Shown: positions 1 to 8,629 of the stretch, piece by piece | Layout: every line of letters starts with the position of its first letter | Numbering within the stretch: the first letter of the stretch is position 1 | Assembly (NCBI RefSeq): GCF_023218075.1 | Contig: NZ_JALPTB010000003.1 | Coordinates: 153,566 to 217,565, forward strand | DNA length: 64,000 nucleotides | Reading direction: 5' to 3' | From: Rhodococcus sp. HM1 | GTDB lineage: Bacteria; Actinomycetota; Actinomycetes; Mycobacteriales; Mycobacteriaceae | The notes under the pieces: model-generated | The model's database searches: none | What the model saw: only the letters and a program-made list of their open reading frames with translations | Told to the model about the DNA's origin: nothing | Translations under genes and position numbers: made by a program

Positions 1-122
1 GCGTGGTCCCGCTCGAGAAGGGGCACATCGTCGATCTGCGGTCCGGCCAGGAACACGCCGAGGGTGAGCGTGTCCAGACCTGCATTTCCGCGGCTGCCGG
101 GGACTGCACTCTCGACGCCTGA
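1..122 (+). CDS. C-terminal end of a ferredoxin-type oxidoreductase (partial)
   Basis: An open frame enters from the left edge (first full codon at base 3) and stops with TGA at 120-122, giving the last 39 residues. The tail contains [14 protein letters not shown], which looks like the end of a plant-type 2Fe-2S ferredoxin domain at the C-terminus of a flavin reductase. In M. tuberculosis the reductase Rv3230c precedes the desaturase DesA3 (Rv3229c) and supplies it with electrons from NADPH. The same arrangement here, with a desaturase starting 33 bases later, suggests the same job. Too little sequence is present to see the FAD or NAD domains. Confidence 0.6.
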   Translation, partial: VVPLEKGHIVDLRSGQEHAEGERVQTCISAAAGDCTLDA

Positions 123-155
123 CGCCCACCGCCCGTTCCACAGCAAGGACCCTGA

Positions 156-1412
156 GTGGCCATCACCGACATCCGCGCGTTCGCGCACCTCAGCGATTCG
201 GACATCGAAGCGCTGGGTCGTGAGTTCGACGCGATCCGCCGTGACGTCGAGGACTCGCGCGGGGTGCGGGACGCCCGCTACATCCGCAACACGATCCGGC
301 TGCAGCGGGTGCTCGAGCTCGGTGGGCGGGCGGTGCTGTTCGGCTCCCGCCGACGTCCGTTGTGGGTGCTGGGTGCCGGGATGCTCTCGCTCGCGAAGAT
401 CATCGAGAACATGGAGCTCGGGCACAACGTGATGCACGGGCAGTGGGACTGGATGAACGACCCGGAGATCCACTCCACGTCGTGGGAGTGGGATCAGACG
501 GGGCCGTCGGCGCACTGGAAGCGTGCCCACAACTACGCGCACCACACGTACACGAACATCGTCGGCATGGACGAGGACGTGGGATTCGGGATCCTGCGGA
601 TGACCCGCGACGAGGCGTGGCGGCCGCGCAACCTGCTCCAGCCGATCGCGAACGTGATCCTCGCCGCGACCTTCGAGTGGGGCATCGCCCTGCACGACCT
701 GTCGGCGCAGAAGGAGGCCGACGGGGTTCCGCACATGCAGTGGAATTCGCAGCCCAACAAGGACTTTGCGCGCAAGGCGGCCCGTCAGGTCGTCAAGGAC
801 GTGGTGTTGTTCCCCGCGTTGACGGGCCCGGCCTGGCGCAGCACGCTGTCCGCGAATCTCACCGCGAACCTGGTCCGGAACCTGTGGGCGTACGCGGTGA
901 TCTTCTGCGGGCACTTCCCGGACGGGGCCGAGAAGTTCACCGTCGACCAGTTCGAGAACGAGACGCACGCGCAGTGGTATCTGCGGCAGCTGCTCGGCAG
1001 CGCGAACATCTCCGGCGGTCCGGTGATGGGATTCCTGACGGGGAACCTGAGCTACCAGATCGAGCACCATCTGTTCCCGGATCTGCCGAGCAATCGGTAT
1101 CCGGAGATCGCGGCCCGGGTGCGCGCGCTGTGCGCGAAATACGACCTTCCGTACACGACCGGTTCGCTCGGCCGGCAGTATCTGCTCGCGTTGCGGACCA
1201 TCCACAAGCTCGCGTTGCCGGACCGGTTCCTGCGCGCCACGTCGGACGACGCCCCGGAGACCTCGTCCGAGCGCAAGTTCTCGCGGGTGCAGGGCGCCTG
1301 GGCCGCGGAGCTCGCGGTGGATCCGGTGACGGGCCGGCGCCGGGGTCTGCTGACGGCGTTGCGCGCCCAGGCGGAGGCGAAACTCGCGGCTCGCCGCGCG
1401 AAACGATCTTGA
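156..1412 (+). CDS. Acyl-CoA/acyl-lipid desaturase, DesA3-like, copy 1
   Basis: A 418-residue membrane fatty-acid desaturase, expected to put a double bond into stearoyl-type acyl chains using a di-iron centre. The three histidine boxes are visible: HNVMH at about residues 90-94, HNYAHH at 125-130 and QIEHH at about 301-305. The GTG start has an AAGGA Shine-Dalgarno eight bases upstream. It directly follows the end of a putative reductase partner, so the two are probably co-transcribed. A second, closely similar desaturase follows at 1480. This copy has a longer, arginine-rich C-terminus. Substrate and regiospecificity cannot be read from sequence. Confidence 0.9.
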   Translation: MAITDIRAFAHLSDSDIEALGREFDAIRRDVEDSRGVRDARYIRNTIRLQRVLELGGRAVLFGSRRRPLWVLGAGMLSLAKIIENMELGHNVMHGQWDWMNDPEIHSTSWEWDQTGPSAHWKRAHNYAHHTYTNIVGMDEDVGFGILRMTRDEAWRPRNLLQPIANVILAATFEWGIALHDLSAQKEADGVPHMQWNSQPNKDFARKAARQVVKDVVLFPALTGPAWRSTLSANLTANLVRNLWAYAVIFCGHFPDGAEKFTVDQFENETHAQWYLRQLLGSANISGGPVMGFLTGNLSYQIEHHLFPDLPSNRYPEIAARVRALCAKYDLPYTTGSLGRQYLLALRTIHKLALPDRFLRATSDDAPETSSERKFSRVQGAWAAELAVDPVTGRRRGLLTALRAQAEAKLAARRAKRS

Positions 1413-1442
1413 TTGTGATTCCCCTCACAGCGCGGATCCGGC

Positions 1443-1471
1443 TAACCTACGGAGCCGTAACCTACGGTAGG
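1443..1471 (+). promoter_or_regulatory. Tandem palindromic operator-like site before the second desaturase
   Basis: The ten bases TAACCTACGG occur twice, at 1443 and 1458, exactly 15 bp apart. Each copy contributes to an inverted repeat: TACGG-AG-CCGTA at 1448-1459 and CCTAC-G-GTAGG at 1461-1471. The site ends nine bases before the ATG at 1480. The arrangement suits a dimeric repressor of the TetR type, which often governs actinobacterial desaturase genes. That assignment is inference. Nothing similar was seen before the first desaturase. Confidence 0.55.
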
Positions 1472-1479
1472 GTAGCCGC

Positions 1480-2715
1480 ATGGCCATTTCGGACATCAAA
1501 GAGTATGCGCACCTGACGGAGGCCGACGTCGAGGCCATCGGCCGCGAACTCGACGCCATCCGCCGCGACATCGAGGAGGCGCGCGGCGAGCGGGACGCCC
1601 GCTACGTGCGCAACACGATCCGGCTCCAGCGTGGACTCGAAGTCGGCGGGCGCGCAGTGCTCTTCGGTTCCCGCAAGCGCTCGCTGTGGGTCCTGGGCAC
1701 CGCCATGCTCTCGCTCTCGAAGATCATCGAGAACATGGAGCTCGGGCACAACGTGATGCACGGGCAGTGGGACTGGATGAACGACCCCGAGGTGCATTCG
1801 GCGAACTGGGAGTGGGACAACGTCGATCCGTCGGCGCACTGGAAGCAGACCCACAACTACCTGCACCACAAGTACACGAACATCCTCGGCATGGACGACG
1901 ACGTGGGATACGGGCTGCTGCGCGTGACCCGCGACCAGCGCTGGAAGCCGTTCTACCTCGGCAACGTCGCCTACAACGCGATCCTCGCGTCGCTGTTCCA
2001 GTACGGCATCGCGATCCAGCTGCTCGAGCTCGGCAAGGTCATCCAGGGTCGCGACGACCGCGAGCGCACCAAGGAACTCGGTAGCGAGGTGCTCGTCAAG
2101 CTCGGCAAGCAGACGCTCAAGGACTACGTGGTGCACCCGGCGCTGACCGGCAAGGCCTGGAAGTCGACGCTCACCGCGAATGCGACCGCGAACTTCGTGC
2201 GCAACATCTGGACCAACGCCGTGATCTTCTGCGGGCACTTCCCGGACGGTGCCGAGAAGTTCACCAAGGCAGACGTCGAGAACGAAACGCGCGCCGAGTG
2301 GTACCTGCGGCAGATGCTCGGTTCGGCCAACATCTCCGGTGGCCGCGTCATGGACTTCATGACCGGCAACCTCAGCTACCAGATCGAGCACCACATCTTC
2401 CCGGACCTGCCGTCCAACCGGTACCACGAGATCTCGCTCCGGGTGAAGGCGCTGTGCGAGAAGTACGACCTTCCGTACACCACGGGTCCGCTCGCGGTGC
2501 AGTACTGGAAGTCGTGGCGCACCATCGCGAAGCTGTCGCTGCCCGACAAGTACCTCAAGGACACCCGGGACGCCGCTCCCGAGACGGCATCGGAACGCGG
2601 TTTCGGCGGCAAGGCCGAGATCGATCCGCTCACCGGTCGCCGGGTCGGACTGGCCACCGCGATCGAGAAGACCCGCAAGCGCGGATTCGTCCGTCGCGTC
2701 CTGGGGATGCGCTGA
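1480..2715 (+). CDS. desA3: Acyl-CoA/acyl-lipid desaturase, DesA3-like, copy 2
   Basis: A 411-residue paralogue of the preceding gene with the same three histidine boxes (HNVMH, HNYLHH, QIEHH) in the same positions. The N-terminal 180 residues of the two proteins are close to identical in long stretches, which indicates tandem duplication. Between about residues 180 and 215 they diverge, and this copy has an extra charged segment around GRDDRERTKE. It starts with ATG and a weak GGTAGGG ribosome site. Unlike copy 1 it has its own operator-like region, so the two may be expressed under different conditions. A strong hairpin terminator follows. Confidence 0.9.
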   Translation: MAISDIKEYAHLTEADVEAIGRELDAIRRDIEEARGERDARYVRNTIRLQRGLEVGGRAVLFGSRKRSLWVLGTAMLSLSKIIENMELGHNVMHGQWDWMNDPEVHSANWEWDNVDPSAHWKQTHNYLHHKYTNILGMDDDVGYGLLRVTRDQRWKPFYLGNVAYNAILASLFQYGIAIQLLELGKVIQGRDDRERTKELGSEVLVKLGKQTLKDYVVHPALTGKAWKSTLTANATANFVRNIWTNAVIFCGHFPDGAEKFTKADVENETRAEWYLRQMLGSANISGGRVMDFMTGNLSYQIEHHIFPDLPSNRYHEISLRVKALCEKYDLPYTTGPLAVQYWKSWRTIAKLSLPDKYLKDTRDAAPETASERGFGGKAEIDPLTGRRVGLATAIEKTRKRGFVRRVLGMR

Positions 2716-2730
2716 GCGACTCTGCTGCTA

Positions 2731-2773
2731 CGGATCGGCCCCCGGCTCCTTTTCGGAGCCGGGGGCCGATCCG
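2731..2773. terminator. Bidirectional hairpin terminator, 19-bp perfect stem
   Basis: A 19-bp perfect stem (2731-2749 with 2755-2773) closes a TTTTC loop. It sits between the convergent desaturase and rsgA genes and reaches to within two bases of the rsgA stop codon, so it can serve both strands. No long T run follows, as is common in actinobacteria. Confidence 0.85.
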
Positions 2774-2775
2774 CG

Positions 2776-3771
2776 TCACCAGGCTTCGTTCTCGGTGAGC
2801 GCCGTGAGCAGTCCCCGCACGGCCTGGGCGCGGCGCAACGACTTGCCCTCGAGGTTGTCGAGCGCGCACTCCGGGTCGGCCGGGGGGCCGAGGTGGGTGC
2901 ACCCGCGCGGGCAGTCCTCCACCGCCTCGGCCAGGTCGGAGAACGCGGCGACGACGTTCTCCGCGGAGATGTGCGCGAGCCCGAACGAGCGGATGCCGGG
3001 GGTGTCGACGACCCAGCCGCCGCCGGGCAACGGCAGAGCGACCGATTGGGTCGAGGTGTGCCGGCCCTTGCCGACGCCGGAGACCTCGCCGGTCGCGCGG
3101 GCCGCGTCCGGCACCAGCCGGTTGACCAGCGTCGACTTGCCCACGCCGGAGTGCCCGATCAGCGCCGTCACCGAATCGGTGATCAGCTCGGTGAGCTCGG
3201 TCAGGTCGTCATCCTTGCCGACCAGCATCACCGGCAGGTCCAGATCCGCGAACTGGGCGGTGAACTCGGCGGGGTCGGCGAGATCGGACTTCGTCAGGCC
3301 CAGCACGGGGGTCAGTCCGCCGGCATAGGCCGCGACCAGCGCACGTTCGACCAGACCGGTCCGCGGCGGCGGATCGGCGAGCGCGACGACGATGAGCAGC
3401 CGCTGCGCGTTCGCGACTACGATCCGCTCGAACGGATCGGTGTCGTCGGCGGTGCGTCGCAGCACCGTCTCGCGGTCGTGGACCCGCACGATCCGCGCGA
3501 GCGTGTCAGGACGGCCCGACAGGTCGCCGACGACGCCGACGCGATCACCGACCACGATCGGGGTGCGGCCGAGTTCGCGGGCGCGCATCGCCACGATCGG
3601 GCGGTTCGGGTCGCCGCCGAGCACCACGCCCCAGCGACCGCGGTCGACGGAGACGACCATGCCCTCGACGGCGTCGAGGTGGGCGGGTCGATCCTTGGTG
3701 CGCGGCCGCGAGCCCTTGCCCGGGCGGACCCGGACGTCGGACTCGTCGTACTGGCGGCGCCGCCGGTTCAG
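2776..3771 (-). CDS. rsgA: Ribosome small-subunit-dependent GTPase A
   Basis: A circularly permuted GTPase that helps late 30S subunit assembly. The motifs appear in the permuted order G4 (TKSD), G1 (GHSGVGKST), G3 (DTPG), followed by a zinc-binding tail with CPRGCTH and a later Cys. I chose the CTG at 3769-3771, which overlaps the aroA stop as CTGA and has GGGAG seven bases upstream. This gives 331 residues. An in-frame GTG at 3799-3801 would add ten residues and lies inside aroA. The overlap suggests translational coupling with aroA. Function is confident and the start is not. Confidence 0.88.
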   Translation of the reverse strand: MNRRRRQYDESDVRVRPGKGSRPRTKDRPAHLDAVEGMVVSVDRGRWGVVLGGDPNRPIVAMRARELGRTPIVVGDRVGVVGDLSGRPDTLARIVRVHDRETVLRRTADDTDPFERIVVANAQRLLIVVALADPPPRTGLVERALVAAYAGGLTPVLGLTKSDLADPAEFTAQFADLDLPVMLVGKDDDLTELTELITDSVTALIGHSGVGKSTLVNRLVPDAARATGEVSGVGKGRHTSTQSVALPLPGGGWVVDTPGIRSFGLAHISAENVVAAFSDLAEAVEDCPRGCTHLGPPADPECALDNLEGKSLRRAQAVRGLLTALTENEAW

Positions 3772-5036
3772 GAGCGCGCTCCCGTCAACATCGCCGCCCA
3801 CAGCGACTCGAATCCGGGCAGCGTCTTGGAGGTCGTGCCGATGTCGTGGACGTCGACGTCGTCGACGACGAGACCGATGATCGCCCCGGCGGTGGCCATG
3901 CGGTGATCGGCGTAGGACTGCCACTGGCCGCCGTGCAGGGTGGCCGGTTCGATACGCAGTCCGTCCTCGGTTTCGGTCGCCGATCCGCCGAGCCGGGCGA
4001 TCTCGGTCACCAGCGCCGCGAGCCGGTCGGTCTCGTGGCCGCGCAGGTGCGCGATGCCGCGCAGCTGCGACGGGGTCGTCGCGAGAGCGGCGAGGGCCGC
4101 GACGGTCGGGGCGAGTTCCCCGACGTCGTGCAGGTCGATGTCGATGCCGGTGAGCCGCTCGGGGCCGCGCACCGTCAGGGTGCCGTCCGACCAGGTGACG
4201 GTCGCGCCCATCCGCTCGAGAATGTCGCGGATCGCGTCTCCGGCCTGCGTGGTCGACTTCGGCCACATCGGGACCGACACCGCGCCGCCGGTGACGGCCG
4301 CGGCGGCGAGGAAGGGCGTCGCGTTCGACAGGTCCGGTTCGACCTCGACGTCGATCGCCCGGATCGGGCCCGGCGCCACACGCCATGTGTTCGCGTCGGC
4401 GGTGTCGACGTCGACACCGGCGGCGCGCAGCATCTCGACGGTCATGTCGATGTGCGGCATCGACGGCACCGGCTCGCCGCTGTGCCGGACGGTGACGCCC
4501 TCGTCGTAGCGGGCGGCCGACAGCAGCAGGCCGCTGACGAACTGCGAGGACCCGGACGCGTCGATGGTGACGGTTCCGCCGCGCAGTGCGCCGGCGCCGT
4601 GCACGGTGAACGGCAGCCGCTCGCCGTCGATGTCGGCGCCGAGGGAACGCAGGGCGTCCAGGACGGTTCCCATCGGCCGGGTCTTGGCCTGCTCGTCGCC
4701 GTCGAAGAAGACGTCCCCGTCGGCGAGTGCCGCGAGCGGCGGCACGAACCGCATGACGGTGCCGGCGAGCCCGCAGGCGACCTCGCCGCCGTGCAGGTCG
4801 CCGGGAGCGACGTCGAGGGTGGTGCCGCCGTCACGCTCGGTGATCGTCGTGCCCAGTCCGCCCAGGGCAGCGATCATCAGGTCGGTGTCGCGGCTGCGCA
4901 GGGCCCCGGTGATCGTCGAGGGACCGTCGGCGAGGGCGGCGAGGATCAGCGCGCGGTTGGTGATCGACTTGGATCCGGGCAGTGTCACGATCGCGTCGAC
5001 GGGGGACTCGGCTCGGGGGGCTCTCCACAGACTCAC
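3768..5036 (-). CDS. aroA: 3-phosphoshikimate 1-carboxyvinyltransferase (EPSP synthase)
   Basis: Joins shikimate-3-phosphate and phosphoenolpyruvate in the sixth step of the shikimate pathway to chorismate. The N-terminal signature [15 protein letters not shown] and the later GLAGTVMRF (PEP-binding loop), [10 protein letters not shown] and YADHRMA segments are all present, so both inside-out alpha/beta domains are complete. The GTG at 5034-5036 is preferred because GGGAGAAG lies eight bases before it. An ATG 18 bases upstream is the alternative. The product is 422 residues. It is divergent from the HMCES gene and its 3' end overlaps the rsgA start. Confidence 0.93.
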   Translation of the reverse strand: MSLWRAPRAESPVDAIVTLPGSKSITNRALILAALADGPSTITGALRSRDTDLMIAALGGLGTTITERDGGTTLDVAPGDLHGGEVACGLAGTVMRFVPPLAALADGDVFFDGDEQAKTRPMGTVLDALRSLGADIDGERLPFTVHGAGALRGGTVTIDASGSSQFVSGLLLSAARYDEGVTVRHSGEPVPSMPHIDMTVEMLRAAGVDVDTADANTWRVAPGPIRAIDVEVEPDLSNATPFLAAAAVTGGAVSVPMWPKSTTQAGDAIRDILERMGATVTWSDGTLTVRGPERLTGIDIDLHDVGELAPTVAALAALATTPSQLRGIAHLRGHETDRLAALVTEIARLGGSATETEDGLRIEPATLHGGQWQSYADHRMATAGAIIGLVVDDVDVHDIGTTSKTLPGFESLWAAMLTGARS

Positions 5037-5129
5037 CCGACCATCTTCTCCCATCGTCGCAGCCGGGTGTGCACCCGGCGCGTCCGACGCGGGGAAGTGG
5101 TCGTCGGAGCCGGCTGTCAGACTCGCCCT

Positions 5130-5903
5130 ATGTGCGGCAGGTATGCGACGACGGCGGACCCGGCGACCCTCGGGGCGGAACTCGACGCGATCGACGAGAC
5201 GGGCGGGGGAGGAGACGGTAGCGACAGCACCACCGACTTCGACGCCGTCAATTTCAACGTCGCCCCGACGACCCGGGTGCTCACCGTCGTCGCCCGGCAC
5301 GATCGCGAGAATCCGGACGAGCCGGTCACGCGGCGGATCCGTCGCATGCGGTGGGGTCTCGTGCCGCCGTTCGCGAAGGAGATCGGCAGAAGCGCGCCGC
5401 TGTTCAATGCCCGCTCCGAGTCGGTGGCCACGAAGCCGTCGTTCGCGCAGTCGCTGCGGTACAAGCGCTGCCTGGTGCCGATGGACGGCTGGTACGAGTG
5501 GCAGGTCGAACCGACACCGGACGGGAAGACCTCGAAGGTGCCGTACTACATGTCCCCGGAGGACGGTTCGCGGATCTGCATGGCGGGCCTGTGGGCGGTG
5601 TGGCGCGACCCGAAGGTTCCCGACGCGGCGCCGCTGGTCAGCACCACGATCCTCACCGCCGACTCGGTCGCGCAGTTGCGCAACGTCCACGAGCGGATGC
5701 CGCTGATCCTGCCGCCGGACCGGTGGGACGCCTGGCTGGACCCGGACAGCCTGGGGCATCCGGACCTGATCCGTCCGAGCCTCGAGGCGGTCTCGGCGAT
5801 CTCGGTCCGCCGGGTCTCCCCGAAGGTCAACAGCGTGCGCAACAACGGTCCCGAGCTGCTCGTGCCCGACGACGGGAGCGGCGAGCAGATGGCTCTCTTG
5901 TAG
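5130..5903 (+). CDS. HMCES/YedK-type abasic-site DNA-protein crosslink protein (SRAP)
   Basis: A 257-residue SRAP (DUF159) protein that shields abasic sites in single-stranded DNA by forming a thiazolidine crosslink through its N-terminal cysteine. The expected parts are present: MCGR at the very start, so Cys2 is exposed once Met1 is removed; NAR (LFNARSES); GWYEW with the catalytic Glu; and HERMP with the active-site His. The start at 5130 is fixed by the requirement for Cys at position 2. An insertion rich in Gly, Asp and Ser lies at about residues 25-40. M. tuberculosis has a homologue (Rv3226c) beside aroA. Confidence 0.92.
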   Translation: MCGRYATTADPATLGAELDAIDETGGGGDGSDSTTDFDAVNFNVAPTTRVLTVVARHDRENPDEPVTRRIRRMRWGLVPPFAKEIGRSAPLFNARSESVATKPSFAQSLRYKRCLVPMDGWYEWQVEPTPDGKTSKVPYYMSPEDGSRICMAGLWAVWRDPKVPDAAPLVSTTILTADSVAQLRNVHERMPLILPPDRWDAWLDPDSLGHPDLIRPSLEAVSAISVRRVSPKVNSVRNNGPELLVPDDGSGEQMALL

Positions 5904-5906
5904 ACG

Positions 5907-6575
5907 CTAGGTCAGCCGGAGCAGGTGCGGGTACCGCGCGCGACGGTCGGCGGGCACGATCGAGTTCAGCACGAACCGGATCTGCAGGGTCGTGTACTCG
6001 TCGAGTGTGTAGTGCCGGCCGAAGTGCCACTGCTTCAGCGCCCACCCGTGGGCGAGGAGCATGAAGTCGAAGACGATGAGGTCGACGTCGACCGGGCTGA
6101 ACTCCCCGGACGCGATGCCGGTTTCGAGGGTGGCGCGCAGCGGTGCCGCAGTGGCGACCTCGAGTTCCTTGATACGTTCCCGGCCCGTCTTGTCGAGCGT
6201 GCGGCTCTCCCGGTAGGTCAGGACCACCGCGTCGAGGTTGGTGTCGACGACCTCGAGATAGCGCCGCATGCCCGCCGCCAACCGCTCGACCGGGTCGTCG
6301 CCGACGGCGTCCATCGCCGGTTCCAGCTGGTCGCGGAAGGCGTCGAGGATCGAGGTGACGGTCGCGAGGAGCACGTCCTCCTTGCCGCCGAAGTACTTGT
6401 AGATCAGGCCGACGCTGACCCCCGCCTCGTCGGCGAGGGCCTGCATCGACATCTGGTGGAATCCGGTCTGTTCCATCAGGCGCACCGCGGCCTCGAGCAC
6501 CTGCTTGCGACGCGAGTGGGCGCGCACGGCGCGCACGGCCTCGTCGACGTTCAGCGCGTCGTCTCGGGTGGTCAT
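5907..6575 (-). CDS. TetR-family transcriptional regulator of the adjacent CoA pathway
   Basis: A 222-residue repressor. The N-terminal helix-turn-helix is seen in MSMQALADEAGVSVGLIYKYF at about residues 42-62, followed by a helical ligand domain of usual TetR length. It is the last gene of a minus-strand run of five CoA-pathway genes and lies 61 bases after the enoyl-CoA hydratase stop, so it is probably co-transcribed with them. Acyl-CoA-responsive TetR proteins commonly control such operons, and the palindrome at 11957-11970 in the operon promoter is a natural candidate operator. The link between protein and site is inference. Confidence 0.85.
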   Translation of the reverse strand: MTTRDDALNVDEAVRAVRAHSRRKQVLEAAVRLMEQTGFHQMSMQALADEAGVSVGLIYKYFGGKEDVLLATVTSILDAFRDQLEPAMDAVGDDPVERLAAGMRRYLEVVDTNLDAVVLTYRESRTLDKTGRERIKELEVATAAPLRATLETGIASGEFSPVDVDLIVFDFMLLAHGWALKQWHFGRHYTLDEYTTLQIRFVLNSIVPADRRARYPHLLRLT

Positions 6576-6636
6576 GGTGGGTGCTCCTCGTCGCCGATGG
6601 GTGGATTCACAGTACCGATCGGGCGGATGGGCCCGG

Positions 6637-7389
6637 TCAGCGTGCGGCGGTCACGAACCGTTCGAGCAGCCGGGCCGTCTCGTCGGTCTCGATGAGCCGG
6701 CCGATCTCGTCGATCTCGGTGGCGAAACCGTCGGTGCCGCGTGCGGCGGCGATGCAGCGCTTGGCCGCGCCGTAGGCGGCCGGAGGCAGTGCCGCGAGCC
6801 GCTGCGCGTGCCGCATCGCAGCCTCCTCGACACCGCCGTCGACCACCCAGTGCACGATCCCGAGCCGGTGCGCCTCCGCTCCGTCGACGAGTTCGGCGCC
6901 GAGGACGAGCCGGGTGGCGACGGCGGGCCCGGCGATCCGGGTCAGCCGCTGGGTTCCGCCGGCGCCGGGTAGCAGCCCGAGCCCGACCTCGGGCAGGCCG
7001 ATCCGGGAGGACGTGCCGGCGATGCGGAAGTCGCAGGCCAGCGCCAGTTCGAGGCCGCCGCCGGTCGCGGCGCCGGTGATCGCCGCGATCGACGGTTTCG
7101 GCAGCTCCGCCAGCGTCTCCAGAGCTTCCTGGAGGCTCTCGGCGAAACGGGCGAGACGTTCGCGGCGATCGGGGGCGGTCCGCCAGGAGTCCATCATCGC
7201 GATGTCGGCTCCACCGCAGAAGTGCCGGCCCACCCCGCGGATCAGCAGCGACCGCACGTGGGTGTCGGCGCCGAGTTCCGCGACCGCCGCGGCGAATCCG
7301 GCGGTCTGCTCCTCGTCGAACGCGTTCACGGCGGGACGGTCGAGGGTGATGATGCCGACGTGGCCTTCGCGTCCGACGAGGACAGTCAT
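6637..7389 (-). CDS. badK: Enoyl-CoA hydratase, BadK-like (cyclohex-1-ene-carboxyl-CoA hydratase)
   Basis: A 250-residue crotonase-fold enzyme. HFCGGADIAMM forms the oxyanion hole region and IGLPEVGLGLLPGAGGTQ carries the catalytic-glutamate segment. The fold alone says only enoyl-CoA hydratase. The position among BadH, BadI and AliA/AliB look-alikes suggests that it hydrates cyclohex-1-ene-1-carboxyl-CoA. The ATG at 7387-7389 has GGAGAAG directly upstream. A general beta-oxidation hydratase remains possible. Confidence 0.75.
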   Translation of the reverse strand: MTVLVGREGHVGIITLDRPAVNAFDEEQTAGFAAAVAELGADTHVRSLLIRGVGRHFCGGADIAMMDSWRTAPDRRERLARFAESLQEALETLAELPKPSIAAITGAATGGGLELALACDFRIAGTSSRIGLPEVGLGLLPGAGGTQRLTRIAGPAVATRLVLGAELVDGAEAHRLGIVHWVVDGGVEEAAMRHAQRLAALPPAAYGAAKRCIAAARGTDGFATEIDEIGRLIETDETARLLERFVTAAR

Positions 7390-7448
7390 GGCTTCTCCGT
7401 TTCCGATGGTGGATCGTGTTGTTCCGGAACGCAATTCGCCCGGTAGTC

Positions 7449-8597
7449 TCAGATGCCCAGGTCCTTGGCGACGATCGTCTTCATGATCTCGGTGGTGCCG
7501 CCGTAGATCGTCTGGATGCGGGCGTCGACGAACGCGCGGGACACCGCGTATTCGCGCATGTATCCGTAGCCGCCGTGCAGTTGCAGGCAGCGGTCCGCCA
7601 CGCGCACCTGCAGTTCGGTCGTCCACCACTTGAGCCGCGCCGCGCGGGCCGCGGACAGCTCACCGGCGACGTGCTCGGCGATGCAGTCCTCGAGGAAGGT
7701 GCGGGCCAGATCCAGTTCGGTGGCCAGTTCCGCGAGCACGAACCGGGTGTTCTGGAAGCCGGCCACCGGCTTGCCGAACGCCTTGCGTTCCTTGACGTAC
7801 TCGACGGTCTGCGCGAACACCCCCTCCGCGGCGGCGACTGCGCCGATCGACAGCGAGAGTCGTTCCTGCGGCAGGTTGTGCACGAGCTGGTGGAAGCCCT
7901 GTCCCTCCTCGCCGAGCCGGTTCGCGACCGGCACACGCATGCCGGTGAAGGTCAGCTCGCTGGTGTCCTGGGCGTGCAGGCCGATCTTCTCGAGGTTGCG
8001 TCCGCGGGAGAACCCGGGGGTGTCGGCCTCGACGACGAGCAGCGTCAGCCCGTTGTGCGGGTCGGGCGAGGTGCGGGTCGCGACGACGAACAGGTCCCCG
8101 TTCTGTCCGTTGGAGATGAACGTCTTGGCTCCGTCGACCACGTAGTGGTCGCCGTCGCGGACGGCGGTGGTGCGGATGCCGGTCAGGTCGCTGCCGGCGC
8201 CGGGCTCGGTCATCGCGATGCCCAGCACCGTCTCGCCGGTCACGACGCCGGGCAGCCATCGGGCCTTCTGCTCGTCGTCGGTCATGTCCGTGAGATAGGG
8301 CAGGACCACGTCGTTCTGCAGGGAGAATGCGATGCCTGCGGCGGCGTTCCCGGCGCGGTTGACTTCGTCGATGAGGATGGCGTTGTAGCGGAAGTCGTCG
8401 ACGCCGGGGCCGCCGTACTTCTCGTCGACGGAGAAACCGAGCAGCCCGAGTTTGCCGGCGTCGGTGAACAGGGACCGGTCGAGGCGCGACGCCCGTTCCC
8501 AGTCCTCGTGCACCGGGGTGATCCGGTCCCGGACGAAGTCGCGGGCGACCTCGCGGAACTGCCGGTGTTCGGAGTCGTATTCCAGTCGTGCGTTCAT
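7449..8597 (-). CDS. aliB: Acyl-CoA dehydrogenase, AliB-like (cyclohexanecarboxyl-CoA dehydrogenase)
   Basis: A complete 382-residue FAD-dependent acyl-CoA dehydrogenase. Signatures include AMTEPGAGSDL (first family motif), TFISNGQNGD, and a C-terminal QLHGGYGYMREY and QTIYGGTTEIMK. Within this gene set it would oxidise cyclohexanecarboxyl-CoA to cyclohex-1-ene-carboxyl-CoA, passing electrons to ETF. Its stop is 59 bases before the hydratase start and its start is 32 bases after the ligase stop. The exact substrate is inferred from the neighbours. Confidence 0.78.
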   Translation of the reverse strand: MNARLEYDSEHRQFREVARDFVRDRITPVHEDWERASRLDRSLFTDAGKLGLLGFSVDEKYGGPGVDDFRYNAILIDEVNRAGNAAAGIAFSLQNDVVLPYLTDMTDDEQKARWLPGVVTGETVLGIAMTEPGAGSDLTGIRTTAVRDGDHYVVDGAKTFISNGQNGDLFVVATRTSPDPHNGLTLLVVEADTPGFSRGRNLEKIGLHAQDTSELTFTGMRVPVANRLGEEGQGFHQLVHNLPQERLSLSIGAVAAAEGVFAQTVEYVKERKAFGKPVAGFQNTRFVLAELATELDLARTFLEDCIAEHVAGELSAARAARLKWWTTELQVRVADRCLQLHGGYGYMREYAVSRAFVDARIQTIYGGTTEIMKTIVAKDLGI

Positions 8598-8629
8598 GGT
8601 GTCCGTCCTTGGCCCGGGTGCGGCGGTGC

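Noticed and set aside
2893..5903. Very long plus-strand open frames running opposite rsgA and aroA
   Set aside because: They are antisense shadows caused by GC-rich codon use. Only the last part, from 5130, encodes a recognisable protein (HMCES).
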